A stretch of DNA of 64,000 nucleotides from positions 26,934,725-26,998,724 of the forward strand of contig NC_135555.1 of assembly GCF_964340395.1 (NCBI RefSeq), written 5' to 3'. The stretch is from Glandiceps talaboti. Lineage: Eukaryota; Hemichordata; Enteropneusta; Spengelidae. Below, one piece after another: positions 33,101-45,019 of the stretch. Position 1 is the first letter of the stretch. Each line of letters opens with the position of its first letter. The position numbers and the translations under genes were made by a program. The notes under the pieces were generated by a model. That model saw only the letters and a program-made list of their open reading frames with translations, was not told the origin of the DNA and did no database searches.

Positions 33101-36100
33101 ATTACCTGACGTATCTTGTCTAGTTCCTATACGTATCGACTGTTCTTTACAATCTATGCATTCTGTGGAGATGATCATAATGTGAACTACTAGACAATGA
33201 ATATGTAGGCATATGTCATTTGTACAAGGTACTAGATACAGATGCACACTACTGTTGGCATTTAGTTGATCATTACATAAATTTGAATACACCAAAATCC
33301 TTGGATAGATGACAAAATTTTTTATCATGGGTTACAGATTATATGTAGGTTGTGTTTTGACAACAGAATCAGGAAAACTTCAAAATTGATTTCACAAGTA
33401 GCGATCGTAGAGGCTATATCGGCTGTGGCTGTTTTATGATTGATTAAACTTGTATTTCCAAATCCAATATCTTATCTCAGAAAAAAATCAATACAATCAC
33501 ATACATGTAACATATTATGATGAAGTTAGTTCGTTCCCAAGAATATCAGTTTACAATTTCAATAACAAATTTTCACTATGTGAAAGTGTTTGGATGGTGT
33601 TGGAACAGGTTCCTCAAAATATGATAATTTTTTAGATCTTTATGTAGAAATACATGTTTCACCAAGACTGGGTGTCTGGCTGTACATATGCACTGGAAAA
33701 AACATAGATGTCATGTCCAATCTAACCATGTGGCTTGTCTCCCTTTCTGTCATGTCCAATCTAACCATGTGTCTTGTCTCCCTTTCTGTCATGTCCAATC
33801 TAACCATGTGTCTTGTCTCCCTTTCTGTCATGTCCAATCTAACCATGTGTCTTGTCTCCCTTTCTGTCATGTCCAATCTAACCATGTGGCTTGTCTCCCT
33901 TTCTGTCATGTCCAATCTAACCATGTGTCTTGTCTCCCTTTCTGTCATGTCCAATCTAACCATGTGGCTTGTCTCCCTTTCTGTCATGTCCAATTTAACC
34001 ATGTGTCTTGTCTCCCTTTCTGTCATGTCCAATCTAACCATGTGGCTTGTCTCCCTTTCTGTCATGTCCAATCTAACCATGTGGCTTGTCTCCCTTTCTG
34101 TCATGTCCAATTTAACCATGTGTCTTGTCTCCCTTTCTGTCATGTCCAATCTAACCATGTGGCTTGTCTCCCTTTCTGTCATGTCCAATCTAACCATGTG
34201 GCTTGTCTCCCTTTCTGTCATGTCCAATCTAACCATGTGGCTTGTCTCCCTTTCTGTCATGTCCAATCTAACCATGTGGCTTGTCTCCCTTCTGTCATGT
34301 CCAATCTAACCATGTGGCTTGTCTCCCTTCTGTCATGTCCAATCTAACCATGTGGCTTGTCTCCCTTCTGTCATGTCCAATCTAACCATGTGGCTTGTCT
34401 CCCTTTCTGTCATGTCCAATCTAACCATGTGGCTTGTCTCCCTTTTTGTCATGTCCAATCTAACCATGTGGCTTGTCTCCCTTTCTGTCATGTCCAATCT
34501 AACCATGTGGCTTGTCTCCCTTTCTGTCATGTCCAATCTAACCATGTGTCTTGTCTCCCTTTCTGTCATGTCCAATTTAACCATGTGTCTTGTCTCCCTT
34601 TCTGTCATGTCCAATCTAACCATGTGTCTTGTCTCCCTTTTTGTCATGTCCAATCTAACCATGTGGCTTGTCTCCCTTTCTGTCATGTCCAATCCAACCA
34701 TGTGGCTTGTCTCCCTTTTTGTCATGTCCAATCTAACCATGTGGCTTGTCTCCTTTTCTCTCTTCATAAAAGGTTAAAAGAACTATTAAGGACTAAGTTG
34801 ATAGAATGTGGATGGAGGGATCAACTCAAGGCATACTGTAAAGGTATTGTAACATTTAGAGAGAGAAAAATTATTTTGATGTCGGAGCTGAAAATTTGGG
34901 TCGGTCATTTAATGAGAATAAAAAAAAATAGGGTCACCCTAGCCATAGGTTACTAATCATTCAATCAGAGTGGCTGACATTGACTGAATCATTAACACAA
35001 TGTATGAAGCCCAAGTTTCCCTACCTGCCTTATGTAGTCTTTTCTTCAGCAAATACCCTGCTTTGGGATACAGTTTAAATGAAATTTTGAGTGATAAACC
35101 CCCAAATTTCTTGATACCAATTTGAATTTTAAATGATGTTTTGTTTCCTCTCGCCATTAAGTTCTTTTTGCCGGTGACCAAGACAATCTTGAAGAAAGTA
35201 ACAAACCTAATTTAAATAACTGTAATATGTCACAGAATTTATCTCAATCCTCAATAAAACCATTTCACAGACATTCTTAATGGTTCCCCATTGCGAAAGA
35301 CAATTGTCTTTGTTTTATTCAAATTAATTTCCATTGCCAAATGACTACAGAAGTTCTCCAGCTTATTCACTTTACATTTGTACGTGGTAACCAAATCTGC
35401 CGCATCTGCAGCATTGTCTGCATACATTGAAATACCAACTGTGACACTTGCTGTCTCACAACCTCTTTAATTGCCATTTTAGGCATCTGGTGCCTAAGTA
35501 GTGAATATTTCGCATTTGGTTTATGTTTTATGTCTTTGTTGTTGCCCCAAACTCTTGACTTAGCTCTTAAGAAATGCGTTCACATTATCCTCATGGCAAA
35601 AAGTACAGCAACTCTAAGATCATCCCTAGATAGTTTGTGTTACCATAGCAACAATACAACTGTCACAGATATAAAAAAAAATCATGTAGGTGTAAGTCTT
35701 AAAGTGGCCATATGGATGAGAATTGGGTATTTATTTTGGATTGTTCATCTATAAAACAATTTGATCATATACCAAGTCTGTGTTTGTTACTCAATAAATG
35801 GATTCCTATTTATGTGAAATAACCTATACCAAGTCTGTGTTTGTAACTCAATAAATGGCAAAGGATTAATAAAATGTGTAAAATGTTTGTTATTGTACGT
35901 ACATTAACAAACTTTTTACACATTTGTTTAGCTTTTTGGAATTTATTGAGTTACAAACACAGACTTGATCTACAGTCTTGATCTTGTTGTTGTTTCACAT
36001 TGATTTTTCAAGTAGAAAGCCATGATAAAATTGATTTATAAATTAATAATCTAAAATAAAAACCCAATCCTCATCCATATGGCCACTTTAATGACTGTCT

Positions 36101-39100
36101 ATTGTGTTTGATCTGAATATAGAGGTGGTCAGACAAAAAGGATTGGAACATATCACTGTTGATGACTTAGTTGCTGAAATTACTCCAAAGGGCAGAGGTA
36201 AGTGTTTATGTCATGTCATCTATATATGGGCAAGCTCAATTGTACAGTTGTTGAATTTGTCTGTTATCATATTTAAAAAAAGAAGAAGGAGAAGTGTATG
36301 TGTTTTGACAAATTCATGTCTTTTCTAAAAATATGATTTTTAGCACATCGCCCAAACACAATATAGTGGTGCAATTCTCAGTTAGAAAATCATAAAATTA
36401 AGGTTGCAATAACAAGATAAACATCATTTCATTTTATAGCCTAACATATAAACAACAAAATTTCAAAAATGATTCCAAGTCAAGTGTTATAAATTTTATT
36501 TTAGAAAATCTAATACACATCCATGTCGATATGTGAAAATGTATGTTACCATGTAAGAACAGAAATAAAATCTGTTTTAAGGTGGAGATGCACAAAGGGA
36601 ATGTTTTAAGGGTGACATATTTTCAAGTTATTGTTTCCCAACAATGAATAAAGTTTACATCATCAACCCATATATTTTCTGAAAGGTTTTTCTCTCCTCT
36701 GAAATGCTATTGTATTTTCTATTGTCTTTGACTGAAAGTGAGAGTTTGTTTAAGGTATGAATAGAGGTGTCTTGATTATCTCAAGGCGCCAATATAAACG
36801 CCTCGGAAGAGACCACCTGTCACCCGATTTTCCATTTCTTTGGTGTTTTAGAATGTTCACTTCACACATAACAAAAGTGTGTCTCACTTTTTTTCTGCCA
36901 TCTGTCGTTCTTTTACAACATGCCTCGAAAGTTGACAAATCATAATGGGAAGCTTATTGACAGATTTTTCTCACTTAATCATCAATTTCACACGTAATAG
37001 AGCGAACTTACAAATTCTGAGACACACTTTGTAAGAACAATACCTAAGAAAGCACCAGCGAAAATTTCAATTGATTGCGAGGAAGTACTGTCGACATTGA
37101 GACTTTAGAACTTAGTCTGGGGGCTTGAAAATGTAAACAGAGAAAATGCCGATTTTCGAAATACAGCGTAAAATTTGACTTGCAGAAGATTTCCCGGCGT
37201 GTCATGCAATAAAAATATCACCAAGCAGTGGATAAAACGAGTCTTCAGTTATTCTAATTGTTGTTTTGATTAATACAAGTGTAGCATCGTAGAAACACGG
37301 CAAATCGAGGTCATTCGACTGGAATGTGATACACAAGATCACATTGCAAATGGCGCGGAAGCCCAGTTTATTGACGTCATCTCATTAATTAGTAATCAGA
37401 GGCGTGGCCAAAGTCAAGTCCAAGGTTATTATGATGTTACTCTGTCCGGCGGCAGATCCACGGTGCTATCTATAGTGGCCCTGTGTGTCTAAACTTCACT
37501 TTTCACGGAATCACTTCCCGATACAAATATTTCGTTTTGAATTTCGGAATAACTGCATTAATTTTGCTCAGTTTCGATCGTCAAACACGGGAAATTTCGT
37601 AACTAGATGTAGTAGCATGGCCACTTTCTAAACCACCTTGTTACTATTTCGTTCAAAATATTGTCTGAAGCTTCGAATGTGCGATGAAAGGGGTAACCTA
37701 CGTGATTTTACACATTGCCACATAAATTAAGTCAAACAATTAGTGTCTGCTTACGTCTGTACGTACACACTCCATTAAATCCAAAAGGGAAAATTTTGCC
37801 TGAATTTGGCTGTTACAATGAACCCAAAATCTTTCCACACAGCTAGCTTGCTACAAATTACATGTAAAGCGTTTTCTTTTAGTTAGTTGGTTGGTTGTGG
37901 TGTCTTTCGCGTTTGATTGTCTGACGCATTGCTCATGTTGGCATCTGAAAATGGCTAAGTCTTTCGATTAAAAATAACTTTCAATATGTATTGGCACATC
38001 ACTGCGTATCAGACACATCGACTGATATCGTAGACAGACGAACAGATAAACAGATAAACAAAACATAGACAGATAAACAGATAAACAAAACTAGACTCGA
38101 ATGTTACGGACGGGTTTGTTTGGAAAATTGAAATCGCCAATAAAAATGGCCGAGTCTGCTGACGAGCGCTTGTCACCAGAACAATATGCTGCTGACAAGC
38201 GTGACCTTTGACACCCATTATGATGTGTTTTGGCGTCAAGTGTAAAACGTTCTTATTACCCTTGAAATTGATTGCACTTTATCACATTATCAAACACCAT
38301 CAGTTCTTAAAACTGTTAATTTACGTGTGATAGCTCCTGTTTTTTCCAACAACCGCGAAGTCCGCCGCGCACACACATGTACACTTCACCGCCTATATGC
38401 TCCATGGCCATGGCCGCGTATGTGATGTAGTACTACATGCAACGTGTAAACAGTAAAGGTAATTAATCTAAAACAACTAAAGTTTGTTGCATCAATAACA
38501 TTCATTATTGTGAAGGACAGGTAAAATGCGTATAGTTTTTGTGGTGTTGCGTGGTCTTTTTACTTGTTTTATCCCATGTGCAGTGATGGCCTCAAAGTAA
38601 TGACATTTGACCTGAACAGCTGACGACAGCTCACCGGCCGCGCAAGTTAAACGCCGAATCGTGAAATAAACATTAAATCTCAAGTACTATTAAAGCTGGG
38701 GTGGGAAACTTGAAACTACTACAGGAAAACGACACGGTGACGGTATTACTCCATTCCGGGACTTAATTGTGTCAAAGGTACGGGTCAGTACTTACTAGCG
38801 CACATGTTGACGTCGACCAGGCTGTAGTACACACGTACGCTCGGCGCTTGTCACAAGAACAATATGCTGCTGACAAGCGCTGGTCACCAGACACTCCGAA
38901 TAAAAATACATAAGCTCAGGTCGGGTGATACTCGCCATTCAGTATAACTCGGAGGAGTACAAGCACGTGAACATTGACTGTTTTCTGGAAATAGGACAAG
39001 TCTAGTCAATCATAAAACAACCTTAACCGACATTTTGTAAGAACACGGAAGGAAAATAATAGGAAAATCAAAGACATTTTAAAACCAACTCGAAATCGGA

Positions 39101-42100
39101 GATGCGAGATACTATGGAAGTATTCCGGAAGTACAAATTAAAGCAAGCTCAGATTGCCCTGCGTTGGTGATTGTTACGTGCATACGCTACTTGTGAAGTT
39201 TATTTTGAACCGAGATTTCCTGATTCAGTCAAAACACAGCCCAATATGTAAACCATAAAAAAATTGTCATCTATCTAAAGATTTTGGTGTGTTCAAATGT
39301 CTGTAATGATCGATCGACCGACCGAAAGCCTGACGTGTGTACAGTGTACCGTACGTAATGATTTTCACAGTGAGTGTATGCACTGACTCTGTGTCTCGCC
39401 GGAAGGTTCTGAAACTAGACAGTTACTAATTCACAGGATTTTGGAGTACGTGATTGAAATGTGTCAGCTTACATTTGACCGTGACCAGCAAAGCATCAAC
39501 AGTTTTCAAAGTACAAGAATCAGATATTAGGACGTGAGCAGTAAATCTTGAGACGGTGTACGAAACTAGGTCATCAGTGAATTTCGGAAATGTATGGTCA
39601 AATATCGGTATTCTTTGAGCGGTTTTACTCGTTCGTTCATATGCGTTATACAGATATTTTTGACGTTATTAACGTTGCGACGTCGACGTCACTACTAGAA
39701 GAGAAAGAAAGTTACGCCTGGGATACCCACATCTTTTTCTTACCGTCATGGAGATATCTCCCCTTTTACTTCATATGGTTACAGTGCTAGTGATTCGTGT
39801 GTGATCTGAGCATGCGCGAATTTGACACCGCGTATATTTTGCATAATCCTCTGTCAATCGTCTTAGTTGTATGCAAATATCGTGAGTTTATAGTGATAAA
39901 ATAGGGCTTCTTTAGCGTTTTGGTACCCATGCATTTGTTTACTTCTTTTTTTCATGATTTTTCGGGATTTGCATAACTCAAACCCAGTCCAGTTTTCTCT
40001 GAAGAATATTTACTATGGCAAAAGAGCACATAATCTCAAAAATGGTCAAAATAACGATTTTTTGTGCATCTCCACCTTAAAACACATGCTCTGTGATATA
40101 CAAGACTGAAAATGCAGTGATATTTTACTTGTACATTTTGACAATGGAAAACAATGACAAATTATATCATCACTTTGGTGTGTCAATCACTCAAATATGC
40201 ACAAATAATGTATATCGGGCTGTCAAATATTTTGTGAGATTTTGGGATACAACTTTTACTTTTAAGTGTTGTCAAAAAAACAACAAACAAACTAAGTTCT
40301 GCGATCTCACAAGACAGTAAAACATCTGTTAAATCTATGTTCAATAAAAGAAGTAGCCAGACTTCTTCAAGAATGAAGATTCATTCAATTTTAATGCACC
40401 AGCAAATGTAACATGGTACATTTCAAATATAATATCTGTGTGATCCTGAATTTACCAAGGTAATTAATAGTCATCAGATGTAATATGTTGGGTTCAATTA
40501 ATTAATTCGATATAAGATATATTCAAATAAAATTTGTTTTAATGTGTACGTGATATGATATTAAGCCACCATTGATATCGTGGTCTGAGATATAATAGCC
40601 TGTGCAAAGAGACGACCTACAAACAAATGTATTACATATCAAAAAGGAAATGATACCGTAAAAGGAAATCAATCTCGACTGACTTTTGTCCTATGCATTC
40701 TGCCTACTGTTTGATCATCACATGCTTCATTGACAGTTGGGGAGAGGGGGATAATGTATCTGGGTATGTGGAAGTTGACAGTTGGGGAGAGGGTGATCAT
40801 GTATCTGGGTATGTGGAAGTTGACAGTTGGGGAGAGGGTGATCATGTATTTGGGTATGTGGAAGTTGACAGTTGGGGAGAGGGTGATCATGTCTCTGGGT
40901 ATGTGGGAGTCAACGTTTGGGGAGAGGGTGATAATGTATCTGGGTATGTGGAAGTTGACGGTTGGGGAGAGGGTGATCATGTCTCTGGGTATGTGGAAGT
41001 TGACAGTTGGGGAGAGGGTGATCATGTCTCTGGATATGTGGAAGTTGACAGTTGGGGAGAGGGTGATCATGTCTCTGGGTATGTGGAAATTGACAGTTGG
41101 GGAGAGGGTGATCATGTCTCTGGGTATGTGGAAGTTGACAGTTGGGGAGAGGGTGATCATGTATCTGGGTATGTGGAAGTTGACAGTTGGGGAGAGGGTG
41201 ATAATGTATCTGGGTATGTGGAAGTTGACAGTTGGGGAGAGGGTGATCATGTCTCTGGGTATGTGGAAGTTGACAGTTGGGGAGAGGGTGATCATGTATC
41301 TGGGTATGTGGAAGTTGACAGTTAGGGAGAGGGTGATAATGTATCTGGGGATGTGGAAGTTGACAGTTGGGGAGAGGGTGATCATGTATCTGGGTATGTG
41401 GAAGTTGACAGTTGGGGAGAGGGTGATCATGTATCGGGGTATGTGGGAGTTGATGGTTGGGGAGAGGGTGATAATGTTTCTGGTTATGTGGGAGTTGATG
41501 GTTGGGGAGAGGGTGATAATGTAGTATGTGGGAGTTGATGGTTTGGGAGAGGGTGATACTGTAGTATGTGGGAGTTGATGGTTTGGGAGAGGGTGATAAT
41601 GTAGTATGTGGGAGTTGATGGTTGGGGAGAGGGTGATCATGTTTCTGGTTATGTGGGAGTTGATGGTTGGGGAGAGGGTGATAATGTTTCTGGTTATGTG
41701 GGAGTTGATGGTTGGAGAGAGGGTGATAATGTTTCTGGTTATGTGGGAGTTGATGGTTTGGGAGAGGGTGATAATGTAGTATGTGGGAGTTGACGGTTGG
41801 GGAGAGGGTGATAATGTATCTGGGTATGTGGAAGTTGACAGTTGGGGAGAGGGTGATCATGTCTCTGGGTATGTGGAAGTTGACAGTTGGGGAGAGGGTG
41901 ATCATGTCTCTGGGTATGTGGGAGTTGACAGTTGGGGAGAGGGTGATAATGTTTCTGGTTATGTGGGAGTTGATGGTTGGGGAGAGGGTGATCATGTATC
42001 TGGGTATGTGGGAGTTGACAGTTATAGAGGTCATGGGTTGTTGAATATATTAACATATATATGCATGCATTGTCCAACCCATGACCATACATCATCTCAA

Positions 42101-43534
42101 TGGAATGCCAAGTCTAAAATGTCTTTAGCTAGACCTTGGATGTTCCACCTGAAGAAAGGTGTAGCAGCAAGACTAGGTTCTAGTGCTTTAGACATGGTGC
42201 AGTGTCTGTCCGTCTGAAGGAAAGGCAATTAAATATACATTCCAAAAATGCATTCAGATAATTCGTCGTGTCAGTGCATTAAAGGTCATATCTGCCCATA
42301 CAATTGCATAGCAGATACGACCTTTCTGCACTGACGTGACGAATTATGCCTACCAACAAGACCATGCCCATCTCAACAGTTAAACGATGGTGTATATTGC
42401 AGATATAACACCATGGATACATATAGGTACATGTCGCCACAGGAATAAATCTTCAAAAAATGTATGCAAATATGCCTAGCAACAAGACCACATGATCATA
42501 GAAGAAAATTAATTTTTGCCCTCAACAGTTGTGCTACAATGCCATTGGCGCTTTTATTAATTTTCTAGAGTGATTGTTTTTAGTCCCCGCAGGACGAAGT
42601 CCGGGCCGGGGACTTATGGATTGGGTTCTGTCCGTCTGTCTGTCCGTCCGTCCGGAGCCATTTCTTGGAGATACCTGAAACAATTTTTTTCAAACTTGGT
42701 ACAGGGGCAACATACTATGGCATACATATGCACTTCAATTTGTTTCATGATACGATCCAATATGGCCGCCTAGCAGCCATTTTGTTTGCGAATTTTCCCT
42801 GTCCAAAGCCATAACTCAGACATGCTTTAACAATTCTCATTCAAAGTTGGTATTAGCACAGTGTTCTATGACATACATGTGCATATCCATTTTCGTCGTG
42901 ATACAATCCAATATGGCTATCTGGCAGCCATTTTGTTGGCACAGTTTTCATGTTCCTTAAAACCCAATCATAGCGGGGACTATGTTATTCTGAATGACTT
43001 GTTAGATGTAGATCACCAGGGTGGCAACTGTGATTGGGTCTCAACAAACACAAAACAGAGCCTTGTTGCCACATCATGATCACATTTTCCCCAGGAGAAT
43101 CAAAACATTGGCCCAAGTGTACATGTATCAGTGTTTTTGCTGAGTTGTGGGAACATCCAGTAGTAGATGGTAAAAGTTGCTACAAACACTCTCTGAAGTC
43201 ATAGTTAAAACAGACATTTCAAGCACTAGACTCCCATCGATGTTTATATGGCTGTGCCAGCATTTGAAATGTGGTAAATGTTGCACAGTATCCCGTACTT
43301 TATACCATAAATGCATTAATGTATTCTAGTAAAACACTTGGGGATCTACAATGTTAAGTTTTAAAGTGGTTGAGTTTGAATTAGGTGTGTATGGAGAAAA
43401 AGGAGGAAAAGGAAAATATTGAATGTTAGATTACATATATTCTTCTTTTCTTTGCAGCTCTTGTACCAGACAGTGTCAAGAAAGATTTACTGCAAAGAAT
43501 CCGTACATTCCTGGCACAACAGAGTAACATTTGA
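30192..43534 (+). CDS. ENY2: ENY2, transcription and mRNA export factor (complete, five coding exons)
   Basis: ENY2 is a roughly 100-residue helical protein of the SAGA deubiquitinase module and the TREX-2 nuclear-pore export complex (family knowledge). Joining 30192-30199, 31419-31499, 34773-34843, 36123-36197 and 43458-43534 gives 312 bases, 103 residues and a TGA stop. Family landmarks in order are [57 protein letters not shown] and [20 protein letters not shown]. All junctions are GT-AG and in phase. The gene spans 13.3 kb because the introns are filled with repeats: a dispersed element in intron 1, a 39-base array in intron 2, a TTAA MITE in intron 3, and a 3.5 kb TTAA element plus a 45-base array in intron 4. 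Candidate polyadenylation signals are AATAAA at 44352 and 44854. Confidence 0.97.
30455..31405. repeat. Dispersed element (CCAAATTTCAGACC plus GTTGCTAGG modules) in ENY2 intron 1
   Basis: Begins TTTTTAGCTGAACTGG, then (TG)n at 30508-30524, modules with TTGCCATGATATTTGG and CAAATTAGGGCTAAA, and ends TAGTTGTGCTGCAACACC GTTGACACTG. The fuller copy at 61450-62890 has the same start and end, so both dispersed families are parts of one roughly 1-1.4 kb element. Its end lies about 15 bases from the ENY2 exon 2 acceptor. 31500-33270 after exon 2 shows no feature I recognise. Confidence 0.8.
31419..31499 (+). CDS. ENY2: ENY2 coding exon 2
   Basis: 81 bases encoding [19 protein letters not shown] and VETGEKE, ending in a split Arg codon AG|G. 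The acceptor is ATATTTCAG and the donor GTAAAA. A dispersed repeat ends about 15 bases upstream of the acceptor. Confidence 0.95.
33275..33460. repeat. Short relic of the TTAA element in ENY2 intron 2
   Basis: Matches 2385-2500 and 2660-2690 of the truncated copy (ACACCAAAATCCTTGGATAG, TTCACAAGTAGCGATCG, GGCTGTTTTATGATTGA). No termini. Confidence 0.65.
33713..34760 (+). repeat. 39-base minisatellite of branch-point/pyrimidine-tract units, AG-free, ending at the ENY2 exon 3 acceptor
   Basis: About 27 units: TCATGTCCAATCTAACC, then ATGTGGCTTG, then TCTCCCTTTCTG. Each has CTAAC (a few TTAAC or CCAAC), a match to the animal branch-site consensus, followed by a pyrimidine-rich run. I read the whole array and find no AG between 33707 and the acceptor AG at 34771-34772. 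The last unit is diverged (TCTCCTTTTCTCTCTTC) and serves as the exon's own pyrimidine tract. Long open frames on both strands come from the period being a multiple of three. Confidence 0.96.
34773..34843 (+). CDS. ENY2: ENY2 coding exon 3
   Basis: 71 bases encoding [19 protein letters not shown] and KAYCK. The acceptor CATAAAAG follows directly on the last, diverged unit of the 39-base array. The donor is GTATTG. Confidence 0.95.
35703..36087. mobile_element. TTAA-flanked MITE in ENY2 intron 3
   Basis: Terminal repeats AGTGGCCATATGGATGAG and CTCATCCATATGGCCACT, flanked by TTAA on both sides (35699-35702, 36088-36091). Internally an ACCAAGTCTGTGTTTGTAAC segment occurs twice directly and once inverted. 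Kolobok- or piggyBac-like by target site. Confidence 0.85.
36123..36197 (+). CDS. ENY2: ENY2 coding exon 4
   Basis: 75 bases encoding [19 protein letters not shown] then ITPKGR. The acceptor is GAATATAG and the donor GTAAGT. The end of a TTAA-flanked MITE lies about 35 bases upstream. Confidence 0.95.
36581..40076. mobile_element. 3,496-base TTAA element, non-autonomous, Kolobok-like ends
   Basis: Perfect 16-base terminal repeats GGTGGAGATGCACAAA and TTTGTGCATCTCCACC with TTAA on each side (36577-36580, 40077-40080). TTAA duplication with purine-first termini fits Kolobok; piggyBac is less likely. I see no transposase. It lies in ENY2 intron 4. Truncated relatives are at 1655-4087 and 33275-33460. 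Confidence 0.85.
40735..42030 (+). repeat. 45-base minisatellite in ENY2 intron 4, about 28 copies
   Basis: The unit contains GTTGGGGAGAGGGTGATCAT, GTCTCTGGGTATGTGG and AAGTTGACA; later units change to GGAGTTGATG and some are shortened. G-rich on the plus strand, and most units contain GG|GTATGT, which resembles a 5' splice site. The long open frames on both strands are periodicity artefacts. Confidence 0.93.
42350..42560. repeat. Dispersed GTTGCTAGG-family repeat, 3' end
   Basis: Contains GCCTACCAACAAGACC, CAAATATGCCTAGCAAC and the family end ACAGTTGTGCTACAATGCC. 42031-42349 before it is unremarkable, apart from a short inverted repeat around GTAATTCGTC-like words near 42260-42345. Confidence 0.7.
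42582..42985. repeat. Dispersed AGTCCCCG-family repeat (near full length)
   Basis: Starts AGTCCCCGCAGGACGAAG and ends CATAGCGGGGACT, so the family carries short inverted termini AGTCCCCG/CGGGGACT. It holds two 150-base modules in the orientation opposite to the copies at 829 and 25740. Confidence 0.8.
43458..43534 (+). CDS. ENY2: ENY2 coding exon 5 with stop
   Basis: 77 bases encoding [19 protein letters not shown] and AQQSNI, then TGA at 43532-43534. The acceptor CTTTGCAG has a strong pyrimidine tract. It matches the conserved C-terminal helix of ENY2. Confidence 0.95.
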
Positions 43535-44860
43535 AACAGTGAATCACAGACAAAACACAATGACATGTTTTATGGACTTGCAAAACACAAATATAACAGC
43601 ACTTCCCCCTCAATGGTATAAAATAGACTGGTCTATATGATATATTAACAATGAGACTATTCAACTTTAATGACAGGGCTAGGGATGACAACATGTCAAG
43701 GGGGATTATTCATGAAGAATAGTTGTAGAGTATTTACTTCATTATGAGTATGAATTTTAGACCTCCCCCTTCCCCCACAATAACTAAAAGTGTCACATTT
43801 TTCACATTTATGTTCTTTTCAATTGCAGTTAACTTTAATCATTGTATCATTGTTAATTTTTTTAGAGTACTTGCACTAGTATGTTTTTTGTATAACAAGT
43901 AAAAGATGAGATGATAAGAGTCAGTTATCAACATTTACATACTTAGTCTTTTGGCTAGACAATGGCAAAGTCTGCAGCATGTTTGACTCATTGTGACTTT
44001 GTTGTTATTTCATGTTAAATTTACATGTAGTATCCACGATCCTAAGCCTATAAGATTAAAGATATTGTCTGTAAATGACTGTTGCTGATTATAATGTTTG
44101 TGTAAAGCTTCAGAAAAAAATGAAAACAAGAAATCCGAAGTGTTCTGGAAAGACTAAACAAACCAACTGAAAATTGTTATGTGAGAACTATAATATTGAA
44201 AGTTACTCCAATATACCGTATTAAAATTATCCAAAGTTTTTGAGATACAAGTATCACAACTGCAGCATCCAAGATTAGTAAAAATGATGTCTACAATTTT
44301 GATCTTTGACACCAATCACATGGCAGTACAGGAAGCAGTAAACAGAAGACAAATAAAACAATTCTTGAGTTCCTAAAATCTACTTCATCCTAAATATAAT
44401 GGAACTACTTAGACTAGATGACAATGCTGTGGAGTTTAGTTTGACAATGATATATATATATATATCTACAGAGGCTACAACACTGTGCCTCACTGCACCT
44501 CGCGTGAAATGTCATCAGCTACGGTTTCCAGATTACAAAGTCCTATTTTGTATGTCCAGTTTATTAAAAAAATTGATTTTATTATATAATGTAATGTAAT
44601 ATCAGGATTTTGTGCCTAGTATATAAGTCATGGTATGTATTGTTATAATACCAGTGTAGTGAGCTGAAGCTGTAGTTTATAGTATTTGCATTATGCAGTA
44701 AGATACACTGTCTTGAGGCATCCTAGTGGTCTGCCCCTTTCAGTAGTGGTTGAGTAGTGCTATGACATAACGCCCTTACAATCTATATTTGTATGTGACC
44801 GTGTAGTATATGATTGACATGTCCCTGGCATACCATGTATGTATATTTTCATAAATAAAG
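43535..44860 (+). other. Probable ENY2 3' UTR and downstream flank
   Basis: AT-rich, with no coding signal or recognised repeat apart from a short TA tract near 44450. AATAAA hexamers at 44352-44357 and 44854-44859 are candidate polyadenylation signals; the real end cannot be set from sequence alone. Confidence 0.45.
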
Positions 44861-45019
44861 AGAAGTAATAACTTAAAGCATAAAGGTTGTATAGATGTTG
44901 TTGTTTTAGGAAATCTCTTGAAGCCATAAACAAAAGTTGCTTGTTTTTTGTCTTGCCAAAACCTGAGAGTACCTTGTGCCTCAAGTCAGAGCATTACATA
45001 GTGTCTCAGACCACTATAA

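Noticed and set aside
33590-34956. Open frames of 150-239 codons on both strands of the 39-base array
   Set aside because: Periodicity artefact. The array is the intron just before ENY2 exon 3, and only the last part of one frame overlaps real exon 3.
40669-42217. Open frames up to 374 codons on both strands of the 45-base array
   Set aside because: Periodicity artefact in ENY2 intron 4; no start, signal or domain, and both strands are open.
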